36,082 nucleotides of DNA from Zelonia costaricensis (taxonomy: Eukaryota; Euglenozoa; Kinetoplastea; Trypanosomatida; Trypanosomatidae), in the NCBI GenBank assembly GCA_030849075.1, contig JASAOO010003285.1, positions 1 to 36,082 on the forward strand. The letters are read 5' to 3'. This document shows positions 9,807 through 21,800 of the stretch, piece after piece; within the stretch, counting starts at the first letter, position 1; each line of letters starts with the position of its first letter. The notes under the pieces are model-generated. The model saw nothing but the letters and a program-made list of their open reading frames with translations. It was not told the origin of the DNA and made no database searches. A program made the translations under genes and the position numbers.

Positions 9807-12800
9807 TGGTGACGGGGTCAGTCGCGGGCGGGCGCGATAGAGGAAGACGACCGTCTCCTTCTCGTCCACCCACTGCATCTGGTGAACGGCGAAGAAAAAG
9901 TTCTCGTTGTCCTCGGTGGCCAGCCGCTCCAGCTGCACGCCTTCCAGAATGATCGAGAAGAGCGCCACGTTCGCCACACTGGACAGCGGCGCGGCCGCGC
10001 CGGCGTTGGAGTTCGCCGCCGCGGAGCCGCGACGCAGGAAGAGGTGCTGGTGTATCGAGCGGCGCACGGCGTCGACGCGGGCGGCGGGGAAGCTGCTCCA
10101 GCCCGCACCCCCCTCCGGCGGCGGCGGCACAGACACCATCGTCGCCCCCGCCGACGTGGTACGCGAGCGGCCCAGCGCGTCCCCCTCCACCGCCGCGGCG
10201 GCGACCCCAGCGGGCGTCTCCTCCACCTCGTCGACAGCGAAGGGCGCGGCGAATTGTGCCGCCGCCGCGATGTAGCTGCTCATCTCCTGAATCCAGGTGA
10301 GGTGCACCATGGCCAGCCGCAGCGAGACGACCTGCGACGTGCGCCACGAGTCGATCGCCGCGTACCCGGGGACGGGCGTCTCGGTCACCAGGATCGTCAC
10401 CCGCGTCTTGGCGGCGTTCGTGTAGCCGCGCACGTGGAAGGGAAAGTTGGCACCGGCGGCCGCCGCCGCCGCGTGGCCGCCGAGCTCCACCTCGGGCTGC
10501 ACCCCGCGGGGGTGGGGGTGCCGCTGCTGGGCGTGCTCGAGCGCCTCTGCTGCCGCGGCGGCCTGCACGTCGACGCGGCGTGTCACCTGGCACTCCCCCG
10601 CGCTGAAGTCCACGTCGAACCAGCGTGCCTTGTAGCCGAGCACGTGCACGCGAACCGCGTGCTCCCGCCGCGCATCCTCCCAGAGAAAGAAGCGATTCTG
10701 GCGGGGCGGGATGCGGTTGCGGCGGCGGCTGCCCTGCTGGCGCACCATCACCGTGTGCCCCTGCGTGCGGTTCTGCACGAGGATCTTGGTGCCCTGGATG
10801 GGCTGCAGCAGCACCGTCAGCACGTTGTCGGCGTTCTGCACCGCGACGGCGATGCGGCCCGTGATGACGGCATCGGTGGCGTACATTTCGTACGGCTCCA
10901 GCGCCGTCGGGTGTGGCGCGGCGGGCTGCTGAACAATGAGGTCGCCGCCGTAGCTGACGGCCATGCGCTTGCCCGCCGCGCGCGGGGCGGCCCAGAGGTT
11001 GAAGACCGCCTCCCCGGGCCGGTCCACGTCCATGTGCGGCGTGCGCTGCGACTCGTAGTACGCGGCCACGTCGCGGTGCTCGACCCTGCCACTGCCCGTG
11101 ATGGAGGTGATGGTGGGCAGCGTGCCCTGCAGCACCTCCTGCACCTGGAACTGATTCCCCTCGATGGGGCCGATGCAGCTGACGTGGTAGTCGCCCGGGT
11201 TGAGCTGCACCACGGCGATCGAAGTCAGCGCCGCGACGCGGTCGTCCGCCTCCAGCAGGAGGCGGCGTCGCGCCGCCTGCGGGGCGGCCTCGGCCTGGGC
11301 GGAGACTGCCGTGAAGCCGGCCCCGCCAACCCCGACACCGCCGCTCGTGGTACCCGCCTCCAGCTCCAACAGCAGCAGCCGGCGCTGCTTCTCAGCCTGC
11401 CGAGTGGCCTTGGACAGCCCGGGAAAGCGAAAGTGCAGCCGCAGCCGCTTGGGCGTGTTGTTGTAGAAGACCCACCGCGGCGTGACCTGGATGACGATGG
11501 GCCGCCCCTCCTGCGCGTTCGGGAAGAGAATCGAGTAGTTGCAGCTGCGCATGATGCCCAGCCGTGACAGCGCAGAGACGAACACACCGCTGGAGCCGAG
11601 GTCGATGGGGACGGCACCCGACCAGCCCCCGTCCATGCCGATCGCGAAGAAGCCCTGCGTGAAGTCGGCGAGGCGGCACCCGAGGAGGAACGGCTCGCCT
11701 TGCGAGGGTATGATGCCGCTGGTGCTGCTCTGCCCCGGGCACAGCCGCCGCCGCAGGAGGCTGTCGCTGAGGAGAAGAGGATACTCGGTGAGGTTGTACA
11801 CCCACACCGCCGCCGACAGCACCACCGTGCGCGGCATCACGCTCACCTGCACGTAGAAGGTGCTGCCGTGGCTGTCGCGCAGGGGCAGCAGCCGCGGGTG
11901 ATGGTCCACGGCATCGCGCAGGTGCGTGACGACGGGGTCGAGGTCGGCAGTGAAGAAGGCGTCGCCGGTGCTCTGGGTGAAGGAGAGGCCGAGCACGAGG
12001 TTGCTGCCATACGTGCAGAAGTGGAGCGGCAGCGCGTGTTGGTGCGGCAGCGCGTCGTGGGCGCCGAGGGCAACGAGGCTGCGGTGGAAGCGTTCGCGCT
12101 CGTGGCGGCCACGGCCGACGTACGGCGCCGTCCATGGCGCGATCAGCATTGCCTCGTCCGGTGTCTGCGGCCCGGCGAGCGGGTCCTGCTGGAAGACGGA
12201 CACCCGCGCAGTGAGCCCGAGGTGGTTGACGAGGGTCAGGCGGGGGTACAGGGCGATGTGCTGCACGAGGCCGTCCGCGGAGTACGTGTGCAGCACGAAG
12301 AGGACGAGGAGCCGCTCATCATGGTCGTCGTCGCCGCTGAAGAACTCGCTGGTGGGGCGGCTGTGCAGCAGCAGCGCTCCACCACCACCACCATCGCCAC
12401 TGCCGTGGTGCGGCGGCGGAACGGCTGGGGGGGAAGGGGCCGCTGCGGGGCTCACCGTGGCCGCCGCAAAGACGCCGCTGCTGCTGGCGAGGACGCGGCG
12501 GAAGGGGAGGAAGCGGCCGCTCTCCAGCTGGCCCAGCAGCAGGCACGCCTCGTACCACCGCGGGTGCGGCCCGCCCACTCCGCCCGCGACCTCGTCGACG
12601 GGGGTCGAGGCTGCCGTGGGCGGCGTGGCCCACCGCGTGGTGGGGCAGCACACCCGCAGCAGCACCTCCTGCTGCACGTCCCGCTCATCCAGCGGCAGCT
12701 GCCAGCCAGGGGGCACCACGGCGGCGGCGGCGGCGGACGGCACGTCCGTCGTGGCAGGACCGGGGGCTGCTGATGCAGGCGGGCCTTGCGGCGGCGCCGG

Positions 12801-15800
12801 GCGCAGCTCCAGCACGCAGCCCGTCTCATTCAGCAGCGAGCTGCGGGCCTGCAGGCGCACCACGAGAAGGTCGCCGCTGTCAGCGCCGTCCAGCGGGGCG
12901 GTGCGCGGCTTCGCCAGTGGCGGGGTCCGTGGCGGTGGGGTGCCGTGGAGGCCGTGGTGCGGCGGGCGTGCGTACCGGGTGCCGCCACGGTGCCCGGGCC
13001 CAGGGAACGGCGCGCTGCCGCCCCGCTGCGGCAGCCGCTGCGGCCCACGCGTGTGGGGGGTCGAGAGCGCGGTGGGGAGGTGGCGCACCGAGTGCGAGTG
13101 CGGCATCGACGGCGGCGCGGCCGCACCGGTGCCCCCGCTACCGGGGCTGCTGAATTCGCGCGAGGTGAGGCGGCCGCCATCGCCGATGCTGCTGCTGCCC
13201 TGCCGCGGTGCCCGAGCCGGTGACGACGACCCCGCGGCGTTGGCGCGGGCGCTGTCGCTCATGTGCGCCGCGTCGCCATAGCCGAGGGAGTCGAGGTAGG
13301 CGGAGGACACGTTGCGCGTCACCGGGGCCGACGCGTCAGCGGACGTCGACGCCGCGTCCGTACCGAAAGAGGGGCGCCGGCGGTGCTGCTGGTGCTGATG
13401 CGTGCGGGTGTGCTGGTCCATCCCGCCACCTCCGTCGTCGTAGCTCCCGCTGTGGCCGCCGCCGTCGTCGTCGTCGCTGCCGTGGTGCTGCGTCTCCTCG
13501 GTGGCGAGCACGATGGGGTAGCGCGTTGTGTCAGCCTCTTCCTCCGGGTCCACGCACGTCAGCGCCAGCGCGTAGGCTACGGTGGGCGGCCTGCGGAACG
13601 GGTTGCCCTCCGCGGACCGCACGTGGTGCGAACCGTGCACGGGTGAGAGTGGCGACGCGGCCGTGTTCGCCCCGGAGCCGGGCACGGTCGTGCGCACCAC
13701 CAGCGGCCGCGCCATGCCGTACTGCAGCGAGGTGAAGCTGAACCAGTTCGACGCGGCCGCCGTCACGGCGCTGAAGGAGGGCGCCACGGCCGTCCCGCTG
13801 CTGCCCGGGGAGGCGATGGGCAGCTGGGGGCGGGGGTGCAGGGTGGACGAAGGGCTCGACCCCCGACCCGCCGCCGCCGCCCCTCCCGCACCGGTCCCGA
13901 TGATGGCCCGCGCCGCGAGCGCCGTCTCTCCCTTCGCGTTGAGGGCCCACGCCCCTGCCGCGCCGTCCCACTCCACACACTCGGTCGTGAAGAAGGTCAG
14001 CATCAGCGAGCGGGCGCGGCGGTACGAGATGAAGATGTCCGTGCCCGAAGCGGGCAGGAGGCGGTACAGCTCCTTGCACCGCCACAGCATCGCCCCCGTC
14101 GTGCCCACCGCCGGACTTGCCGCCGTCGCCGGTCCAACCGCCTCGCGCTCGCAGATGCCGGCGAACAGCGTGTGGTTGAAGCTGTTCAGCAGCCGATGCG
14201 TCGCCATGCTTGGGGAGACGGCGGCCAGGGCGGGTGGGGGCGGTGGGGCGGTGTGGTGGTGCAGCGCGTCGGAGAGGGGCACCTCCGCGCTGAACGCGCC
14301 ACCCCCCGCCGGCGTGGGCCGGACGGAGGCGCTGTGGGCCGCCGCCGCCGCCGTCGTCGCCGGTGGCAGCGGCAGCGGCAGCGGCGCCGCAGCAGCAGCC
14401 CCACCGCCGGCCCCGCCCCGCCGCCCGTTCGCGGACCCATTTCGTGCAACGGCGGCAGGCGGCGCGCGTGGGCGGCGATGCGAGTCCGCCTCGGTCTCCT
14501 CCCCGCCCCCGGTGTCCGAGTACGTGGCGGTGCTGGCGCTGTGCGTGTCGTCGTCGCCGTCACCGTCGGTGGCCCCGCTGCTGCTGCTGCTGCTGCTCCC
14601 GCTGCCGCTCTCGCTGCTGTGGGTGCTGCTGCTGCCCCTCCCGTCGTCGCTGTCAGCCGAGTGAGTGCTGCCCAAGACGGCGCCGGCGGCGTCGAGGGCG
14701 GAGAAGCGTCGCGCAGCCCCGCCGCTCCGTTCCGCCGCCGCTGCCGCCACTGTCGGTGCCGGTGCGATGGCCGGTGCAGCGGCGGCAGCCAAACGACGTC
14801 GCAGGCTCGCGGCCAGCAACCTCAACTGCCGATTCAGGTACAGCAGCTTCGCCACGATCAGGTGCGAGCACTGCCAGTGGACGCCCTCCACGACGACGGC
14901 CACGTGCTGGTTGCTGCTGTGCCGCGACACCGTCTGCGTCAGCGACCACGTCAGGCCGGCGCTCGGCCGCAGCAGCACGTCCCAGCGGCCGCGGCCGTAG
15001 ACCCGCACGCCGGCCTGCTGGCACTGCACGAGGGAGGTGGAGGAGAGGCCCGCGTCGGTGCTGGTGCGGCGCAGCGTAACGTCCTGCACATGCACCTGCA
15101 CCAGGGGGTAGCGGTGGTCGCTGAAGGTGAACTCGGCGGCCGGGGTGAAGACCGCCCACGAGAAGCCGCGAGACTGCTCGCGCAGCAGCCGGCGCCGCTG
15201 ACGCCGACGGCGCCATTCGTGCCGCTCCCTATTGCCTGCCCGACTCGCGGGCGGCACCTCGCGCATCTCCTCCTCTTCCACTGCACCTCCAGCGGCCATG
15301 GCGGGTGCAGCTGCGGTCACTGCCGGTGAGACGCGCACGTCCTCCTGCCGGCGGCTCGTAGAGGAGGCGGGGAGAGACGACGAGGTCGGCGGCGGTGGCG
15401 GCGATCGCCCCGGGCTGGTGGGGCTGCCGCGCACAGGGATTGACGGCTCCGCAGCGGGGGTCGTGTGCGCCGTGCTCTGTGCAGTCGGGCCCCCCACTCT
15501 GTCGGGCCTCCTTCCCCTCACCTCCTCCTTCCCGCTGCTGTCGCTGTCATCGCCGCTGCTGCTGTTGCTGTCCTCGCCCGACGTGCGCTTCGCCGTGTCT
15601 GCGGAGGCGTGCTCGCCGGTGGTGCTCGCGCCCCCTGCCGACGCCTTCCACGCCAGCGTGGCCTCCACCAGCTCAAGAAACTCCTTCTCCACCTTGCTGT
15701 GCGTCAGGTACTTCGCATACACCCGCAGCGCCTGCAGCTCGCCGACGTACGTGGACAGCAGCAGCACATCCGCGCGGCCGAGGTCCACCTGCACGGCCCC

Positions 15801-18800
15801 CAGCGACACGGCGTGGTGCCGCCCGTTGCTGCTGCACACGCTGATGTCGACCGGGGCCAGCACCGTGGTGCGACTCGTCGTGGTGGCCGCGTCGTAGACG
15901 GGCTCGGAGAGCAGCGTGAGCCCGGTGCACCGCACATCATCGCGCAGCAGCTCCGCGCCGCACAGCGTCATCCACGACTCGGTCGCAGTGCGCAGGTGCA
16001 GCAGCCGTGACTCGTTGCGCGGCTCCAGCAGCAAAGAGATGTGGGGCAGGTGCAGGTGCACGCTGCGGTGCACGACGGCCTGCGGAGGTGGCGGTGGCGG
16101 TGGAGGGCGCGCGGCAAGGGCGGCCTCGGGCGTGGTGAGTGTCCGTGGAAGCGCCGGCGACGCGCTGTCACCGCCGCTGCCGCCGCTCTCCGTGAACCCC
16201 AGGCGCACCTCGCTGCACTCGAGGTAGCTGCCCTCGCCCACTGCCATGAAAGGCAGCAGCACCGCCTCCACCCCGACGTGCGCGGCGGTCTCGAGCAACG
16301 TTGGCGTCCACATGGAGAGCGGCAGCCGCACCCGACCACGCCCCACAAGACGCACGGTGAGGCCGCCTTGCACCACCATCACCACACGCTGCACCCCGGG
16401 CGGGTGCAGCAGCAGCGCGGGGTCGATGCTGATGTCGTGGCCGTTGAGGTGCACCGTGAGCACGTTCGTGTCCTGGTTGGAGAAGAAGAGCACCAGGCCG
16501 TCGCGGGAGAGGATCAGGTCGTGCTCCAGGGCCCAGTGCACTTCCCGCACCTCGTGCACGCAGAGCCCCTGACCCGGGAGGCAGAGCAGCCCCGGCGCCG
16601 TCGCCGGTGGCGTGTCTGGGGCGACGGGGCTGCCGGGGTTGGGGGTGGCACCCTTTGCCGGGGTGGGACGGTGCGGCCTGTCTCGCTCCTCCGCCGCGGC
16701 CCGCAGCGCCGCCACGGGCTGCTCCACGAGGCTGCCCAACCACGCACGCAGGGCGGCGGCGCTCAGGTCGACCGTGAGCGTCTCCAGGTGGCAGCCCACC
16801 TCGCCGGCCATCACCACCGCCGCCGCACGGTGCTCCGCATCGTCCTTGCTCGAAGCCCCCGCTGCTGCCACCGCGGCTGCGGCATCGGACACGGACGGGG
16901 CTGGGCGACGGACGCCGGGGTGCGTCTGCGCAGCCTCGCCAGATCCCGGGCGGGTGTCCGACGTGGCCTCTGCGTCGCTGCGAGACAGCGGGGTGGCCGG
17001 CACCGCTGCCGCGGCGATCTTCAGCGGCGGCCCCGCACCGTCCCGCGTGTCTGGCGCCACCGTCCGCGCTGCCACCGCGACGGACGGGTACGTGACGGAG
17101 GTGGTGGGCACGTACAGCTCCATCTCGGTCAGGGACAGCAGCGGCCGACCAGGGCTCTTGACCGAGGTACACACGCACGACTCCAGCACCACCGAGCGGG
17201 CGTCGGTGAAAGTGGAGACGGCGAGACCGCACGCGTGCACGCACAGCGCATCCACGCACGCCTCCTCCAGCATCGTTGTCGGTGCGTTGAGCAGCAGCTG
17301 CGACCGTGCCAGCGACAAAGCCGGCGATGATGCGGGCGGCGGCCCCGCGCCACCTGCCGCCGGAGACGTGGCGCCGGCGACGCGACTGCAGTGGGAGGGG
17401 ACGAGGCTGCTGCTCTGCCGACCGCGCGCCGTCGCACTGCTGTAGTTGCTGTTGCTGTTACTCGGTGAAAGGCTGACGTGCCTGCCGGAGGCGCGCAGGC
17501 ACCGCAGCGACGGGACGGTCGTGGCAAGGAAGCTCAGCAAGCACGGGCGATCAGGGCTGCCGTTGCTGCTGCCGACTGCGGTGGCGGCCGCTGCGTGTCG
17601 TGCCACCGCGTGGGCGGTCGTGTAGCGCTGCCAGAAATCGAGCGCCTCAGCCGAGGCCGCGTCCACCGACGCCTCCGCGTCGGCGCCGTGGCTGACGAGC
17701 CGCACGCACACCTCGGCAACCAGGAGGCGCGTCTGCAGCCGCGGCTGCGGTGGCACGACGGCGACCTGCGCCGGCACCGCCACGGTTGGCATCTGCGCCG
17801 CCGACGGCGGGGAGGATGGCACTGATGACACCGGCAGCAGCGGCGACGGTTCAGGAGTTGCGGCGGCTGACAATGCGGGTGGCAGCCGCCCACCCCCGTC
17901 GCCCGCGCCGGCGGCGGAGGACGCAGCTGCACACGGCGTCGCTTTCACCGCAGCAGCAGAGGGCGGGGGCCAAAGCCGGCCGTCCACGGCGTGCACGGCG
18001 CTGAGCGAGATGTAGGGGGTCGATGCGGGGGCACTCGGCGTCGCCGTCCCGGTGTGCGTCGCGGACCGCGAAGCCTGCCCAGGCAGCTCCGGCTCCACCG
18101 GCATCCCTTGGCTAGCGGGCGCGGCCGCCTCCTCCCCGGCGTCACCGCGCTGGTGCGACGCCCTTGCCGCAACCGGTGGTGGCGGAGGCGGCGGCGGCGG
18201 TAGCTCCTCCTCGACCCACACGTGCTGCGACGCCGCGTCGTAGCGGTACACCCACCGCCGCTCCACCTGCCCCGCTTCCTCCCTGGCCACCGACGACGTC
18301 GCGTCCACGCTGACGCCCGCGTAGCTGCCGCTGGTGCTGCTCCACTGGCGCACTCCTAGCGGCGAGAGCGGCGACGAGAAGCCGCTTGCGCTGCCCGTGG
18401 TCGGGCTGCAACGCGCCCGCGCACGGACGTCGACGGCGCGGTGCGTGAGGTAGTACTGGCGGACTGGCGCGACGGCGACCGGCGTGGTGGGCGCTACGGC
18501 AGACACAGGCGCGTGCGGCACGGTTGATGCGCCGTGGGCGAGCCGCTCGCACAGCAGCACGTAAGAAGGGGTGGTGAGCACCACGTGGATCGGACTCACC
18601 TCTAACACCGACGTCGGCACCGGCGCAGCCGCGCAGGGTGCTCCGGCAGCAGCAGCAGCCGCGAAGCTGGACGGTTCCAGACGACTTCCACTGTGGCCGG
18701 TGCGGCTAGGGAAGGAGGAGGTGGTCGAGGACGGCATCGTGTGCAGCGACGCGTTGTCGACGCCGCTGACGTGCGCCGCATCCTGGCCGTCGTCCACCTC

Positions 18801-21800
18801 CGCTCCCTGCCCCTGCCGCTGCTGCGGCGGCCCTTCCTGGACCTCCTGTGCGACCGTGGCGGCGGTGGGGGTGGGGGTGGGGGTGGTGCGCCAGGGCGAT
18901 GCGGGTGCGGCCTGCGTCTCGATGCGGGTACGGACCTGCATGGGATGCAGCAGCAGCGGCACGCACGAAAACGCGGAGGGCGACGGTGCCGCTCCTGCAG
19001 ACGCCGCGAGACCGCCCTGCGTGGCCTCATCGGCGACGGCAGCGCCCTCCGCGACGCCGATACCTCCTCCGTCAGCACCGGTAGCCCCACCGCCGGCGGC
19101 GCTGTTCTGCGCACTGCCGAGTCTCAGGTCGGACCACCACGCGTACGCCTCCACCGTCTCTGCGGCGACAAGGAAGGGCATCGCGGTGGAGAGGGGGTAG
19201 CGCTCAGGCAGGGTGGCCGGCGTGTCGACGCACAAGCAAGACGGCGGGCCCTCCCCTGGTAAAGGCGCAAGGGCGGTGCCGCTGCCCTCGCTGCCGAGTC
19301 GGCGATCTGATGTCGACAGCGCCTGCGTGGGGGCCGCCGTCCGGGCTGCAAGCTCGGTGCGGTGGCGGTCGTAGTCCTCGTAGTCGTTGCACCGCAGGTT
19401 GGCGATGCCCACCGTCACCCCAGCCCGCATCCCGTGCCGCAGCCCGCTGGCCCACTCGTACGTCACGCTGCTGTTCTGCAGCACTACGGAAAGCGGGGAG
19501 GAGAGGAAGGGGTGCAGCTCCGCCTCCGCCGCGGCGCTCACGCCTCCACCCCCTCCGGATGCGAGCGCTGCAGAGCGCGGCTCACAGCACGCGTACCGCA
19601 CCCCACGCCGCCAGCTCTCCTGCGCAATGACAGCGTTGAGAAGGGCGAACTGCGCCGCCCGGGCCGCCAGCATGGCCTGCAGCCCAGCCAGCGTGGCGCA
19701 GCGATGAAGGTGGGCCAGGGTTGTCGCGGCGGCGAGACGGACCTGGAGCGCGGGCACGACAAGCTGGCGGCACACCTCGGCCGCCGTCGGGCCTGTACTG
19801 CGCGTCTCGAGCGCCAGTGCCGGTGCCGCGTCCGCGTCCTCGCCGCCGCGCAGACAGAGCACCGCGTAGCCGTCATCGCGCAGCGCGGTGAGCTGCGCAA
19901 TCGACACCGTCATCGAACTGGCCCCTGTTGTCGTGGTGCTCAGCAGCCGCTCGTGAACGACGACGTCGAGGGCGGCGATGCGCAGCGCGTTGTAGCATGG
20001 GCTGGCGACGAACTCTGCCCCGCTCCACAGCACCGCGGCAGCACCGGCAAAGGGGAGGTGAAAGACAATGGGACTGGTCAGCACGCTCGTGAGGAGGCGC
20101 CGCGGGTTCGGCGGCGGGGTCGCCGGGGACGCAGGCGCCGGAGTTGCCGCCGCCGCAGCGGCGGCGGCAGCGGTGGCTTGACCGGCCGCATCGCTCAGCG
20201 GAACCGTGTTGGCGGGGTTGAAGAAAGTGAAGAAGGTCAGCCAAACCGCTGCCTCGGCGGGCGACCGGAGGCGCATGTGCAGGGGCCCGGCGGTGCCGGT
20301 CAGCGAGACGCGCAGCGACTCGTCGGAGTTGCCAGGCGAGAAGGGCGGGCGGCTGTCCATCGTGTACATGACGTGCACCTTGATCGGCGGCGACGCACCG
20401 AGCGTGGAGGAGTCGTGCGTCTCATCGGGGAAAGCGGCGCTCGCGGTGAACGGTGGGTTTGGCTCAGACGTCTCCGTACCCGCCATCTGCGAAGCGTGCG
20501 GACTCCCGCTTGATGGCGCGGCACTGCGAACGCCGTTGCTGTTTGTGCTCTCTGCGACGGGTGGGAGGCCAGAGACGGCGGGTGCGTTGTGCTTCTCCTC
20601 CGCATTCTCAACATGTGCGGTCGTTTGCGCCCAAGGCGCGGCGGGGTTTACCTTGCCGTCGTCTGCGCTGCCGTTGCTGCTGCTGCTGCTGCACCGCGCC
20701 CCCGCGGAGCTGGTGCGCCCGTGAGGAGCCGCGCTCGTAGCAGCGACGGAGGGGTGCAGTGCGGCCGCGACGCGAGGCACGGCGAGCAACCCCCGCACGC
20801 TCACCTCTACGCAGTCGTCGCGGTTGAGCATGACCACCTCGCAGCGAGGCACCTCGGCGTGCAGGTACAGCGGTGCCACGCTGCCCTCGCCCCACGGGTA
20901 GTACAGCTCCGAGTTCACCGCCTCGACACTGAGCCGCATATCGGACGGGAAAACCGGTGTCGTGTACGTGGCGCACGGCACTAGCGCTGGCGGCGCAGCA
21001 GAGCCGCGCCCCGAGCCGCCAGGCAACTCCGTGATGCGCGCGAACGCGGCCGTGCCGATGCCTTCGACGGCCGACGAGGTTGGCGACCGCGGTGCCAGCG
21101 ATTTGCCCGGCCGGCTTGGGCGGGAGGTGAAGTGCACGCGTGAGGCGATGTTGCGCAGGCGGCAGAGCGGCAGCGACGGCGTATTGAAGTAGGTCCAGAG
21201 AGCCAGCAGCGTAGGAATGTGCGTCACGACGGCCACGTTGGTGAGCCTCACGGCGATCTCAAGTCGCCCGTACGGGAAAATGGCGAGGTCCTCGACGCTC
21301 GGGGCGCACAGGTGCAGCTCCACCTCAGCACGTGTGTTCTCCCGCCGAACGAGGAAAGGTGTGTGCGCCGGAGTGCCAGTCAGGAACGCGTTGACGTCGT
21401 TCTGCAGCACCACTTGAATGTCCATGCGCTTGTCGCCGTAGCGGTGCAGCACGACGTGCAGCGAGTCTTCGCCGCGAAGCTCGACCGTCAGCGGCAGCGG
21501 AGGTGGTGGGGGCAGCGGCGGCGGCGGGACCGCTGCTGTCGCGTCGGCGCTGTAGTCCTGGTCCTCTGTCTCTCGTGACGGTGGCGCCGGCAACAGCGAC
21601 AAGTCGCCACCGCTGCTGCGCAACAGTACTCCCAGGTCACTTCCACTCACAGACCCACTGATGTGCGGAATAGTGCACGTTGCGCGCTCGCTGAGGTACA
21701 CGTGCCGGTCCTCCTCATCAAAGAGCATCAGCATCACCGTGTCGTACAGCGACTCCACGCTCGCGATGAGGTCGTCGCCGATGCACAGCGTCACGTGGTT

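Noticed and set aside
9882..11567. Plus-strand open frame of 561 codons inside the VPS13-like gene
   Set aside because: It is antisense to conserved VAB-like coding sequence. Its Arg/His/Val/Leu-rich product mirrors the GC-rich codons on the other strand. Several similar antisense frames in 7.5-24 kb are rejected for the same reason.
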